From positions 248,001 through 312,000 of the forward strand of contig JASKOT010000010.1 of assembly GCA_032158125.1 (NCBI GenBank): a DNA stretch of 64,000 bases. Direction: 5' to 3'. Positions 35,516 through 47,609 of the stretch are shown here, one piece after another. The translations under genes were made by a program, and so were the position numbers. The stretch is from Papiliotrema nemorosa (Eukaryota; Basidiomycota; Tremellomycetes; Tremellales; Rhynchogastremaceae). The notes under the pieces were generated by a model, which worked only from the letters and a program-made list of their open reading frames with translations, did not search any database and was not told where the DNA came from. How positions within the stretch are numbered: position 1 is the stretch's first letter; every line of letters starts with the position of its first letter.

Positions 35516-36005
35516 TCTTGACACGGGGAGACAAGTATTGTCACTCTTCCTGCATGCATTCAGGTCGAGACTGTGAGTCTGTGCAGCTAGTCCCGTTCCG
35601 ATACACTTCTCTTCGGTGTCAGTCTCTTCTTTCCAGTCGTCGAGCCTCATGAACTGGGAGCCTCCCCATCAGTACCGTCAATATCAGTCGGATTCGCATC
35701 TGTGCTTGGAGTGCATCTGCAATGGTCCGACTGGAGTAACATTGGTCGCTCTTTAGGATGCGTCGCCCAAGTAGCCAGCGACGAGTCATCAGCGATCACT
35801 GACGAGTCTCGCGACCGATGGTACATCGTCCTAGGCTTGATACCTGCGTGGCTCCTTTGCGTCGCCATCTCCTAGCTTGTCCAATTTGCCTCATGCCATC
35901 AAAGGATGTTGCAAAAGCACACCAACTTCCCCCTCCCCGCAGTCTGTAGAGGGATTGCGATATTTCCCGTTTCTCACCTTCCCGGTATTCTTCGCCTGAT
36001 CCAAA
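35516..36005. other. spacer between the two orphan genes
   Basis: This 490-bp stretch should hold the terminator of orphan A and the promoter of orphan B. I see no repeats or RNA features in it. Confidence 0.35.
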
Positions 36006-36965
36006 ATGAGTGTGATTAACCAGGGCAGCATCATCCAGATCGAAACTGAGATCGGTTCTCTGTTCGTCCGTGAAGAAACACTTCTGGGTGCAATGAGGGA
36101 AGCCAAACTGCTTGAGGATCTCCGAGGAGTATCAGATCTACCTCTTCCAGTTGGTGAGCTACCTCTGTAAAGCTGCTGCCATCGCGAGCTAAGGCTTACA
36201 GCTCACTTGGGCCTACGCCTGGCCCTCAGAAATCGAGAGATGAGAGAAGATACCCCAGCCATGACCGACGTGAGCCGCGCAATCAGTGAAGATCTGTACA
36301 GACTCGCCGCTGTCCTTCCTAGCCATGGATCAGACGCCCTCGAACGATCAGCACTCTCTGCACATCTTTCGAAGACTTATGGGCTTTTGGACTGCCAATT
36401 CCGACACCAAGCCTTGGTGTCTATGATTCCGAGTTTTTCACCAGAGCTGGAAATGTACAGTGCATCACTTTTCGAGCTGCTGCAACGCTCTCAACGGCGT
36501 TTCGAATCCGGGTGGATGGGCCATGTAGGCTTGAAGACCGGTATAGAGATGTTACAAGGCTCGCTCAAGATACTGGAGGAAGACCTTTGTAGTGGCAAGA
36601 AGTTATGCGAGCTTCATCGAATCCACGACAAAGACTTCACAGCCCAAGAGATTGCCAACGCCATCGCATTCGATTCGTACCTTTACAGCAAGACTGATTG
36701 GGCAAAGACCATCACAGAAATGTCGAACAACCCAGAGGATGGAACCATGACCTCAGAAGAGAGGATGAATGCCATTCTTGGCTCCAGGTCGAATGGCGAA
36801 TGGCCGAAGTCTCAAAGCCTCGAACCTCTCACCAAGCTCAGTGAGGGTACCAAGAAAGCCTTGGCCAGTTTCAGTCAGACTTTGCTTGGGATCAGCGCAA
36901 AATTCGATGACATGATGAACAGTCACAGTGAGGTTGACACTGTGCCGAAAGTCAAGGATAACTAG
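36006..36965 (+). CDS. orphan protein B, 303 residues
   Basis: I recognise no family. The ATG at 36006 starts MSVINQGSIIQIETEIGSLF. Exon 1 (148 nt) ends in a phase-1 GTGAGC donor after LPLPV, the intron is 36154-36201 (48 nt), and exon 2 runs open to the stop at 36963-36965. The protein is predicted to be mostly helical (RAISEDLYRLAAVL, FELLQRSQRRFE, IEMLQGSLKILEEDL), soluble and lacking Cys-rich or transmembrane features. The helical, heptad-like stretches suggest coiled-coil or bundle packing. See orphan A for the paired architecture. Confidence 0.62.
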
Positions 36966-37036
36966 CCAGTTCTAGCAGCAGCGTGAGCGGGCAGATCACT
37001 AGGGATATAAACGAGAATTGTGAAATGCATATAAGA

Positions 37037-38215
37037 TCACACGGGGATAGCTTGAGATCGGCCCCAGACCATACCCCTGAGTGCAGCGTATTGTAGGCCT
37101 GCACCTCCCAGCACAAAGCAGTGAAAGATTTGATGCGACGCGCCGAAAAAGTCAAATCGCCCCGGAGCCAATCTTTCAGGTATGCGCGCGGCGCTGAAGG
37201 TCAGCGCTTACAATCGGGCTGTTTGTTCAACTCACTATAGTAGTGCTCCGGTTATGTACGATACCCCACCAGCCAATATTAGGTCTAGGGAAAGGTTTTG
37301 CCTGGCGTGTGTGAGTCCCTTTGCGATCACCACATGGGCAACAGGAAAGACGGCTGATAGACCCAGGGCGATGAATACTAGAGTCCGATGCCACCGGTGT
37401 GCCCGATGGTGGGGCGAGAGAACGATCTGTAATGTTAGGTTCGGTATCGCAAAGCGGAAAGATGCAAGTATCTCACGTATGCAGCACTGATACCTGCCGT
37501 TCCGATTGCAGCTAGTCTTAGACATGTTTCGAGCCGAACCATAGACTACTCACCCATGTAGCCGATTTGTAGAATGGGCTGACCGTGAAATGAGTAGTAT
37601 ATGCCGGGAATGATCGAGCCGGTGGTGAGCAGAACGATTCCGACCTGTAATCAGTAGTTGATCAAGAGGAGCAGACTTACATAATCTCCACAATGAGCAG
37701 TATCGCAGACGGCTTTGGAGTGGCACTGTACCGTGTGGAACCAGCTGCTCAGGCCTAGACAGCTCACTGCGCAGAGCAAGTTGGACACCAGAGCCACTTT
37801 GTCGTGCAGCGTGTGAGGAGTCGGAAGGAGTTTAGATGCGAATGGGAAAGTGCTGGGTACAAGATGGAGAGGAATCAGGGACGCAAAGGCAAGAGCTCCG
37901 ATGGAATGAGTGTGGATGTTGATGGTTTCGTTGTGTAGATCTGCATCTCAGCTCCTGCCACTATAGTGACGACTATAATGAGGATGACGGACATGTGAAG
38001 GCAGATTTGATACACGCAGAATAGGTGAACAGCTGTCGCCGATATCCGGTGAGGATATGATCATTGTCCGTCTGCCATGGAACATCACGGAGACTCTCGC
38101 TGTAGCTGATTGTCTTTGACGCCTCGGGTTGAGCGGATGGACTGTGTGTACCGTAGCTGTTGGGAGTCGCCCTGTTGAGCGGCTGTTGAGCACTTTTCCG
38201 CCGCGAAGTGGGCAT
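37037..38215 (-). CDS. PAQR/hemolysin-III family membrane protein (Izh/adiponectin-receptor-like)
   Basis: PAQR proteins are seven-helix membrane proteins related to adiponectin and progestin receptors; yeast Izh members affect zinc and lipid homeostasis. The N-terminus (from 38215, [11 protein letters not shown]) leads to [13 protein letters not shown] and, over an intron, [21 protein letters not shown], both diagnostic. Later come [37 protein letters not shown] and the C-terminal signature [22 protein letters not shown]. The conserved Ser/His/Asp metal-site residues are visible (the H of SSWFH, the D of CGDYVG, the H..H of ASHQIFH). About five introns are needed. The stop is at 37037-37039, after GRSQAIPV. 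Confidence 0.87.
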
Positions 38216-38652
38216 CTTGCTCTATATGGCCCTGTCCTCCGAGAATGTATGATCTATTGTTTATGTGGCATAAAGAACTGATTCGTGAGGCGAGCAACGG
38301 AGTTTGACTATTGGGTGTTCAAGGATCGACGGCGAACCCACCCCACGACGCCTCCACCGGGTGACTCTACCTTGAGCTGGCGTGGATTCGCCCGCGATCT
38401 TGCCCATGCGATCCTGCGACTTAGGGCCAATCTGTCGATTGCGGAACGAAGCGCTTATTTCGTGAAGGGCAGTTCAATGCATACGAGGGTTGTGTGGCTA
38501 GAATGCCGAAAGTCCTGGTGATCTTCTGTTTACAAGTGGGTCAAGTCACGTGGTCCTCAAAAGTTGGATTTCCGGTGCTCAACCGTCCATCACTGTCCCT
38601 CTGCACCAACGAGCAATCTGATCGTCGTCGTCAACGAGTGCCATCGCTAGAC
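38216..38652. other. divergent promoter region, PAQR gene and MAK5
   Basis: This 437-bp gap lies between opposed starts. An in-frame ATG at 38494 would extend MAK5 by 53 residues, but the extension lacks the basic, charged character of the downstream start. Confidence 0.4.
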
Positions 38653-41374
38653 ATGATCCCAGCGGAGCGATCGACCAAAGCGCCTCAGCGCAAGAGCAAA
38701 GCTGGACGGAAGGCCCCCTCGTCGAAACCCTCATCCACCGTCAAATCCACTGCGAAGTCACCCCGAGAACGGCTGGCAGCAGACTCCTTACAATGGAAAG
38801 CGGTCAAGAACACTGCTTCATTCGCTGGGATAGATGAAGGAGGTGGAATGATGATGCTGGAGGAGTTGGACGATGTCGGGGTCGAATGGACAGAGGAGAA
38901 CGGAGCGAAGATTGCTAAATTTGTGGTGAGTCGATGTATCCGCTGCTGTCCCAAGTCGTAGCTCACCTCATAGGCTGCTGAAGGCAAGAAGTCGAAGGGA
39001 AAGGGTAAGGCGAAGGCCGATGGGAAGCAGAGCAAGGACTTCAGACCTGTTGAGGATACCTTGGAGACGATGTCGGCTGAGGACGAAGTCTGGGAAGGTA
39101 TCGCGGAGGATGGTCCTTTAGAGCAGGCCGAGAGTGTCTCAGGGGAAGCAGAAGTTGACTTGCTCGAAGAGAGGCCTTTCGATGGTAAGTCCAAGCTCTC
39201 GTTCTTATTCAAGTGAGCTTATTACAGATGCCCTACTGCCCGATTGGACGGGGATTGACTTGCACACTGCTCTCAAGCGGTCTCTGCTTGCTTTGGGCTT
39301 TGTCAAGCCCACAGAAATCCAACGTCGGTCCGTCGGTCCTGGTTCCTCTGGTCGAGATATCATTGGAGTGGCAGAGACAGGATCAGGAAAAACACTCGCA
39401 TACTCTTTACCGGTCCTATCGTACCTCCTGCGTACGGCTGCACCCTCAAGATCAGGTCGAAGACCGCTAGCCGCCCTCATTCTGTGCCCAACACGGGAGT
39501 TAGCGCTCCAGGTCGTGGACCACCTGCAGAAGGTTGTTAAACACGCCCTAGAAGGTGATCGACCCGGACCACCGAGGATCAGCGTGGGAAGTGTGGTGGG
39601 AGGTCTGAGTGCCCAGAAGCAGAAGAGGATAGTGGAGAGGGGTTGTGATATCCTTGTGGCTACGCCAGGTCGGCTGTGGGATCTGATCAAGACGGTGAGG
39701 TAGACTGTTTAGTCCACCTTGAACTGACGGATCAGGATGAGGAGCTTGCTTTGGGCATTCGCAAGTTGCGATACGTAATCATCGACGAAGCCGACAGGAT
39801 GATCGAGAATGGACACTTTGCCGAGCTGGAAAGCATTGTTCGATTGACACAACGGACGGATAAGTGAGTTGATACTTTTACGGGTACCTCGGCTGATCCC
39901 AGCCGCACAAGTGGTCCAGATGACGATGATCCGATCTTTGCTGCCAACTCGAGTCTGTTCAATAACAGCTCGGCAAGGCCAGACATGCAGACTTTTGTCT
40001 TTTCGGCGACTTTGTCGAAGGATCTGCAACAGAATCTGAAAAAACGACACCGCGCGACGCCCAAATCTGGGAAGAATGGCAAGAAGGCATCTGCTCTGGG
40101 TATGTCTGACCGCTCTCGCATATACGATGTACTGACGAGTTCAGAGGACCTGGTGGAACGGCTCGATTTCCGAGATGAGAATCCAGAAGTCATTGATCTC
40201 AGTCCCGTAGGCGGAGTCGTTGCTGCTCTCAAAGAGAGCATGGTCGAATGCGTCATCGCAGATAAGGTGGGTCGAACTGAAGCTCAGAGTACATTGATTT
40301 GACGGGCAGGATTTATATCTCTACTACTTCTTGCTGCGGTATCCCGGACGGTCACTGGTGTTTGTCGGGTCTATCGACGGTATACGACGCCTGGTACCGC
40401 TATTCGAGACTCTACAGGTACCTATTTTCCCGCTGCACTCTCAGCTGCAGCAAAAACAGCGTTTGAAGAATCTCGATAGGTCAGTCATTCGCATGTTGTA
40501 CAGTGATGAGGCTGAACTCCTCCAGATTCAAGTCCTCGTCGAATGGAGTTTTGATCGCCACAGACGTGGCTGCGAGAGGACTGGATATCCCAAACGTGGA
40601 GCATGTCATCCACTTTAATTTGCCCCGCACAGCCGATGCGTATATCCACCGAAGTGGAAGGACGGCCCGAGCCCAGAATCCTGGTTTCGCCTTGCAGCTG
40701 TGCGCTCCAGAAGAAAAGGGAATGCAGCGAGCTCTGATGAACTCTCTTGGCCGAAGTGAGCAGTCTGTCTCTTATAACCGACCCCTTGCTGATGATAGCA
40801 ACCGAGTTGCCCGACTTACCCATTGAGAGTGGGTTCTTGCCAAAGTTGAGGGAACGAATCACCCTTGCGAGGGATATTGAGAAGGCGCAACATCAGGTGA
40901 AAAAGGAAAATCATGATAAGAATTGGCTTCGCGAGACTGCAGAGGCCATGGATCTAGACATTGACCCGAGCATGTGGGTCACTCTCCTATGAACCGCTCA
41001 GGGAGAAGCTGACTCGCCAGGTTGTCGGAAGAGGAGGAAGATCCAGATGCGCCTTATCACAAGAAGACCAGGCGGGTCAAACAGGATTCGGGGCGGAAGA
41101 CAACTGTTCCAGCGTTGAAGGCGGAGCTTAAAGCACTGCTAGCACAACCGTTGATGGCCCGAGGGGTATCTGCCCGATATCCCACTTCAGGGACAAAGGT
41201 CATTGTAGGGGATCTGATCAACTCGACGGGTTTGTCAATACATTGCCTCGTCGATGACGCTGATGGACAGGCCACGAGACCCTACTTGGTGCTAGTACTG
41301 CCAAAGCATACGACGAAGTCCACAAGGCTAGGGCTAGAGCACTCCTCAAGCGGAAGCGACCGGTTAAAAAGTGA
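38653..41374 (+). CDS. MAK5: MAK5/DDX24 DEAD-box RNA helicase
   Basis: Mak5 is a nucleolar helicase for 60S subunit assembly. The basic N-terminus ([14 protein letters not shown]) and [12 protein letters not shown] lead to the helicase core. The core has [14 protein letters not shown] (Q motif), AETGSGKT (I), PTRELALQV (Ia), TPGRLWDL (Ib), DEADRM (II), FVFSATLS (III), [10 protein letters not shown] (IV), [16 protein letters not shown] (V) and [10 protein letters not shown] (VI). The loop between motifs Ib and II contains an acidic segment that is spliced (IKT to [11 protein letters not shown]). The C-terminal extension ([22 protein letters not shown]) is typical of Mak5. The real C-terminus is basic (KRKRPVKK), with the stop at 41372-41374. 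The 145-codon frame ending at 41459 reads past intron signals. There are about eight introns. Confidence 0.93.
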
Positions 41375-41671
41375 TTACCACTCCTATTGGTCTGTACATA
41401 TGCATGATATACCTTGTATCTCTCAAATCACAGGCGCCGGTCATCGATACTATGCATAACATAGCGAACGAAGTCAAGTCGATGAGTGAGCGCGAAGATA
41501 CATGAATATAGTGGTATTTCAAGTGACAAAATTGAGGCAAGAGAACAAGGACTAGTTTATAAGGTAGAATTGGTCAACTTTTCGTTGACATTGTAAAATG
41601 CTAATATAGAATAGACGAATGCAAAATGAGGTAGGTAGAAATAAACAAAATGTCCGGGGTGAACACGACAG

Positions 41672-44300
41672 CTAGTATGGCTCATATCGGGGTGGGCTGC
41701 GGGACGTTCGGCGGGGAACAATGGATCCACAGCAGATACCTCTTTGTCGATGCCGCTGTAGGGCGTCTCCTCTGGCAAATCCCTTCCCACTGAAGATCAG
41801 CGTGACACCGAAGATAAGGTAAAGTTGGACATACCAAGGACAAGGGAAAGGCTTTGTTCCGCTGTGGATCCGGGTATGTCGACGTAGATCATGCTGACGC
41901 ACAAATGCAGCTCCGCTGAAGTGTCAGTGATATGAGAAAAGCGATCCACCAGGCGACTGACCAATCTTCCACCTCGCATACGAATGGTTTGTCTTCAAGA
42001 TGAGTCTGAATGTGACTGTGAATGGCACTTTTCCTCGGGAATGTCCGCTCGCATCCTTCGATCAAACATTTGAATCGCTTGACAGGCTGCCCCGTCATAC
42101 TACCCTCCATTGTTTGGTAGGTATCGTACAGGGTTTCGAGGAAGTTGCGAGACAGCCCCGAAGCACCATTGTCAGGGTTCCGAGGCGGTTGGATGACGAG
42201 CTGAGGTTGAGGACGGGGTAGAGGCGGAGGGATCAATTGACCACCGGCAGCTGTGCGTTGAATCGCTGAAGTGATGAGATCCGGTCCGAAGTCGAGCTGT
42301 TTGGAAGAGGGCGAGGGAGGTCTGAAAGAAGACTCGCCGACCCGAGATGATCCGGGCAGGTGAGGATCAATTGATTGATTAGGAGGCGATGAGGCAGTCT
42401 GCGAAGATCCAACTCCTTTGCCTTTCTTAGGAGTCTTTGGCTTGGGCTTTGGACCCGGTCGAAGCGGATTCCCGATCCGAGGATGCGACTTCCGCTTACG
42501 GGGAGTCTCGGGCGAAGTGGGTGCAGAGCTAGCAACATGTCCGTAAGATTGAGGTGGTGGCGGAATATTCATCACGGTTTCACGAGAAGGACCTGGACCG
42601 AAAAGACCACCCGAAGCCAGAGCGGTAGGCATCGGTGGTATGGCGGATACAGGGGCAGACATGTGCGCAAAGCCATCGGACACTGATCGCGATAACATTC
42701 GAGGTGGTCCAAATGGTTGGTGTTCAGTCTCCACTGATGAATGTGTCGGTACCACATATGAGGCCGACAAATTCCGATACACAGGAGGCATAGGCATGGA
42801 GTAGCCGTAGGGTTGAGGTGGCATGTTTGCGCTGACCTGCTCATAAGTCTGTTGAGTCCAAGCACTGATGTCTACAGGCTGTGCTTGCTGCGGTAGTGCG
42901 GCGGACGATGACATCGACTGGTAGTGCATGTTGGGCACAGCTGGATACGCGACTGTGTTGAAATGCGGCTGGCCTAAGTCGGGCTGGGCAGACATCACTC
43001 CTGGTCGATATTGCTGGTAAGCAGGTCCGATCATGGAGTCGTGCGCCATCATGCCATCTTGACTCAGCATTGGCGTTTCGATGATTGTGTCGAGTGTCTG
43101 TTGGCGATAGGCGTGATGACCGGGGAAGGAGGACACCGAAGCCATCGAGGCGGAGTTGGGTACCGCGCCCATGATGTGGTTGACGCCGCTCATCAAAGAC
43201 ATTTCGCCTTGCTGATAGTCCTGGCTCAAAGTTTGAGATTGCTGGGGGACAGAAGGTTGACCGGCTTCGAAGCCCCCTTGTTCGTTTTCCGGCGAAGTGA
43301 AGAACACTGCACCCTGCAGCGGTGTCTGGCAGTTGGGTGACGGGGCATGCGACAGCTGTGGACTCTGCTGGTGGCTGGAGATCAATCCAGGCATCGATTG
43401 CGAAGCATGAACTCCCATGTCTGGAGTGTAGGCAGGCAAGGTGGGAGAACGAAGCTCATACGATGTCGAAGCGGTCATACCAGATGCGGTGGATACTACC
43501 CGACTTTGAGAATACGATGGGGCATCCAGGAAAGAGCTCGAGGATACATTTCGAGCTAGTGGTGCGCTTGTCGTCAAGGATGTTGCACTTTCGGTCCTAC
43601 GTCGTTGAGCCGAGGGAGAAACAGGAATGGAGGCAGCATCATAGGTGACCTGTCGGACGCCTCGTCCTCCTGATCGATAGATGCTAGGTGTGCCGAGCCC
43701 AGTCACTGATCGCTGCCCACGTTTAACCGTTGTTTGTACTGTAGGCGGCGCCGACATGGGATGATGGACCAGATGCGTTGGCGTCTGCGGAGCGAGAGTG
43801 AGTTTGCGGCTCGGTGTGGTCGGCACAAAAGAGCTGGAACGCGTCTTTTGAGGAGAGTTGAGAGAGGTGAATTCGCTTGCGAAAGAACCATCGAAAGACA
43901 TGCCCTGACTGGGTAGTCCCTGTCCCATAGATGTATCACCCCATGCTGGGGGCTCACTGTGATCCACGACTTGAATGTTATCCTCGTCTCGATCCGAAGG
44001 TCGTTTATAGCTGAGGGGACTACCAGAAGACAGGACGGTCGAGCTCAGAGTTGTCCGTAGTTGTCCAAAAGGGGATCCAACGTAGATCGAATCGCTTTGA
44101 GTGTGCTGTCGGTTGCGAGATGCAATGGGTGTCTTGCCAAAATGCCATGATGGAGAAGGGACGGTCGGATCAAAGTTGAAGGTAGCGTGCGTGCTGCCTT
44201 GGATAGGGGATGAAGCTGGAAAGTTGACCAGCGAACCTTCTTGACCGAGTATAGCTTCGAAGGTTGTCTCACCGAAGTTTGGCGCGGGAGAAGATGCCAT
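41672..44300 (-). CDS. Ace2/Swi5-type C2H2 zinc-finger transcription factor
   Basis: The three C-terminal fingers have the Ace2/Swi5 order: CLIEGCERTFPRKSAIHSHIQTH, a second rebuilt over an intron from FVCEVE and AFVRQHDLRRHTRIH, and a third ending in FARGDALQRHRQRGIC. The (R/G)DAL.RHRQR.IC end of finger three is the mark of this group, which controls cell separation and late-mitotic genes in ascomycetes. The ~700 residues before it are low complexity, Ser/Pro/Gln-rich, with many SP/TP sites (TSPETPRKRKSHPR) suited to CDK control of nuclear entry. I start at the ATG at 44300. An intron at 44376-44310 lies in the 5' leader just before it. The identity within the group is not certain. Confidence 0.72.
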
Positions 44301-44309
44301 GCTGGTCAA

Positions 44310-44376
44310 CTGTCAGCGACATTCTGCGCATTCAAGGGGATGGTCCGGGGGATGGCACGGAAGGGTGAAGACTTAC
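44310..44376 (-). other. probable 5'-UTR intron of the Ace2/Swi5-like gene
   Basis: A consensus GTAAGT donor at 44376 and a GCTGACAG acceptor ending at 44310 sit 10 nt upstream of the start codon on the minus strand. Confidence 0.5.
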
Positions 44377-46081
44377 GCGTAGGATTCTGCAGACTACCTG
44401 CTCGCGCTTCAATAAAGTTCGAGGATCCGTGTCGGGATGTCTCCAAGCCGGGTAGACACAAGATGGCGAGGTAGAAGGCGGGTGGACTTTGGATAAAGAT
44501 AGGATATGGATGAACAGCCTCTTCTGTGTCAAAAAGAGGTCGGCTGTATATATTGCTCGACGAGGAATGAAGGGACTTCCAACAAGTGGAAGAGAACCTT
44601 TTCCACCACCCTTGATTACCGTTTGGATCTGGAACTGTTTGTTTCGTGGCCCTCGTGCAAATGAGGACTGGGTTCTGGAGCAGAACTGCTGTTTGAAAAT
44701 CGTCGGGGCTGACGGCAGTGCCTGCTCGGGTGTCGATGAAACTTGGGTCGTTTGTTGGAGAACCGAATGGCTCCTTCCTCGTTGGGTAGAATCGTGACAG
44801 AGATGACGCGAGCCGATATGCCCTAGAGTCCAGATAACAGGAACAGAGACGTTCCACCCAGATTATATTACGGCGTTTCGAGTTGTGTCCTCGACGGCTC
44901 GGTTCAGATTAAAATGGGTGTGTTGGGAGAAGCTATATTATAACGAGGGATGCTTGTTTACTTCGCTCTCGTCCACTTGCAGCTGCCGATAGGTATCGAA
45001 GCGTATGATAAATGGGCGTCTGAACGAGACCTTGATGAAGGAGCGTGTGTTCTGTGAGAATGTATGCAGTGCGTGGGCGCAAGGAGTAGCAGGTGGATAG
45101 ACGAATTCCAATGTTGTGTTTGTTTTCTTGGTCCCGAAGATTCCGCAACGTTTCGGATTCTTCCCTCCCGTTTCCTGTCTTCACGTCGCGCGATCGTTGA
45201 GCAAAAGAATGACTATAGCTAGATTGATGATGGGCAGCAGATATCCCGAGGAATGCTTCGATAGGGATGAAGTTATGAGACAGATGGAAGTGTTGATCGG
45301 AGCTGAATTGACCCTCATCGGTTTGTGTACCTCTCAATCTGCCTGTCTGCGGCGGCGATTTGGAATCATGACATATTGTCCCATCCGATGGTTCATGGCT
45401 ATTTCTTGGGCGATCTCTGGATATTCGTTACTTATTGGACCCTTCGGTGCCAAAGCGTCATGTCACATAGTCTGTGAGCGAGCCGAGAAAATAGGAGCGA
45501 AAGCTTCGCATTGTGCCCAGTGTTCGGACCAAAGGTAAACCTTCTTCATGTGAGAGGTCCTTCGGATGCGTCTGTTCACACACTTCATTCTCGGTTCTTG
45601 TGCGCCTAGGTGACCCGATGCTGCTAAATTGAGTGAAAGCACACAAGGGCTTCCTTTCGTACAAGTACAGGCAAGCGAATACAAGAGCCGTGCATCCAAC
45701 GATCTTCCTTCCAGGATTTGAGGGATCTGTTCCCGGCCGTAGAGCATGTAGGACATGCGTCGATCTCAGCACAGTAAGGATATCCGTCAGGAGATCTACG
45801 AGGTCAAGACATTTTTGTAACACAAACAGTGGTGCTCGAGTATTGCATAGAGAAGCTTTGAGTTGTTTGTGACCTTTCGGGGGAAAAGTAAAAACAGTCA
45901 CGTCAAAACGTCAAGGGGGAGATGATCCCGTCGGAAAGAAAGGGAATGCACCTTGTTCAAGTAACCCACTTTGGAGAGACTACTCTCATTCCCACCATCG
46001 AGGGCCCCACCCCCGCAACTCCCCCTCCTTGGGTATCATCAACCACTACCTACATATACCGCAACGACGTCTAGAGCACCA
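44377..46081. other. about 1.7 kb without a supported gene
   Basis: This long gap lies between two divergent genes. It contains a 183-codon minus frame (44306-44857) and a 140-codon plus frame (45116-45538), neither with recognisable features. A long regulatory leader of the zinc-finger gene is the simplest reading. Confidence 0.4.
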
Positions 46082-46990
46082 ATGGTGGCTTCCAGGTCAA
46101 CAGACGGCACAGTAGCTGAATCATCGACATCGAAATCACCCACACACCATTCCACGACCTCTGGGGCGAAACGGAAGGCAAGGGAAAGTCTACCCAAAGA
46201 TGACCCTCACCCCGAGGGCTCGACGGTGACTCGGTCCACAAGGAGATCGGGTCGAGGCAGTACAGGGGTCGCATCTCACACCGAAGAGCCCACACGAGGA
46301 GAAGAAGAGAACTTGATCGGCTATGACAGCATGGTAAGTCACTCTCTATTCCCATCTGCCATCAGATGTTTTCCTTCTGTTACATCAGCGGTGATTGCCC
46401 ACTTGATCTCCAGCGATTATTGTCTTCCCGGAACCAGTGCTGATAGTCTGCTCCAGAAAAGGGCGAGAATAAGTTCTCCTAAACAGCATGATACTTCGGC
46501 AAAAGGCAAAGCAAAACAAGCGCCTCGTCAGGAATACAAAGCTCCTGTTGCGGCTGACTCTCTTCAGGTGACTGGTGATCTCAATTGTTGTCACGTCTGC
46601 TAAACTCGTCAGATACATCCTGGTCTTCAAGGGAGAGGATATCCCTTTGGATTGACACCTTATCGATACGCCTGTCTCATCCCTGACCATCCACCTCCAC
46701 CTCCTGGGGATCCAAAAGATCCCAAGTTTCAGCGCTTCGACCCGCTGGCTACGACTCCACCGCCCGATGGCAAGCAACAGCCTCAGACGACCGCTGCACC
46801 GATGACTGCTTACCCCGGCGGAGGTTCGACCGGCGCACAAACAAGCACGACCGCGATGGCCGGTGATCCGTCGACTTCATTCGATCTTGGCATGGACTAC
46901 GGTTCTTTGCAGACGAGTGACGCTGCTTTCGAGTCGCTGTCGGCTCTCCTGGCTGCTTCACAGGAGTATGGCGGGGCTCAATTACAATAG
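46082..46990 (+). CDS. unknown nuclear-type protein, Ser/Pro-rich
   Basis: I recognise no family. The protein starts MVASRSTDGTVAESS and has basic, nuclear-signal-like pieces (GAKRKARES, RSTRRSGRG). A GTAAGT intron (46334-46456 by my reading, because the CTCCAG acceptor keeps phase) joins ENLIGYDSM to KRARISSPKQ. After a second intron a more conserved-looking block follows (HPGLQGRGYPFGLTPYRYACLIPDHPPPPPG). The tail is Gln/Thr/Gly-rich, then FDLGMDYGSLQTSDAAFESLSALL, which could be an acidic-hydrophobic activation or docking segment. A chromatin or transcription role is an inference from composition only. Confidence 0.55.
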
Positions 46991-47609
46991 AGGGTCCGGC
47001 CTTGTAAGGAGCATCCCACAAGGCATCGAAGAACGTGTGCCACCCCCCAGCTGGCCCTTCATGAATTTTGTAGCATATCAATACCGCGGATCACCATCAC
47101 CACATTTATTCAAATCGGATAGCGATAACGATGGTCACAAGATAGTATAGGAAATGGGAAGTATGTATGTGATCATATACCTCTCGTCCCGCTCAATGCG
47201 GGTGAAGCGTTTGAGGCACAAAGCACTCCTGTCTCGACAATGCATGCAAAGCAGACATGCTGCGACTACTCCATGAGCTGCAGAGCTGGCGATTTGGACC
47301 ATCACTATGTATTGCTTGCAACTTAGTTGGCTGGTCGTTCAGGGGGTTTAAATCGGCTTATGGTTGAGCCGAACCCATTTTGGCTGGGCTTCGAACGTTG
47401 ACCTTGTTTCTCCACCTCATACCCCTTCATCGCGTGTCAACACCCTATATACCGCCCGCTCACATATCATTTCGATCATCCTCCAGAATAACTGGACTCT
47501 GGCTGTCTGCGTGTGCGAAGACATTGTTGGCCGTTTGACTTGACGCGGCCTCTATCCTACTCCACCTTCCGTTGAACATCCCTCCTGCCAGTGATAGATT
47601 GAGACCAAC
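46991..47609. other. promoter and leader region of PHO85
   Basis: This 619-bp stretch lies between the unknown gene and PHO85. The last ~150 bp is C/T-rich on the plus strand (47400-47600), as in many fungal leaders. No RNA gene is seen. Confidence 0.4.

Noticed and set aside
44306..44857. 183-codon minus-strand frame upstream of the zinc-finger gene
   Set aside because: It crosses the inferred leader intron, shows no recognisable domain and looks random in composition. I treat it as leader.
45116..45538. 140-codon plus-strand frame
   Set aside because: Cys/Arg-rich without pattern, no splice continuation and no family resemblance.
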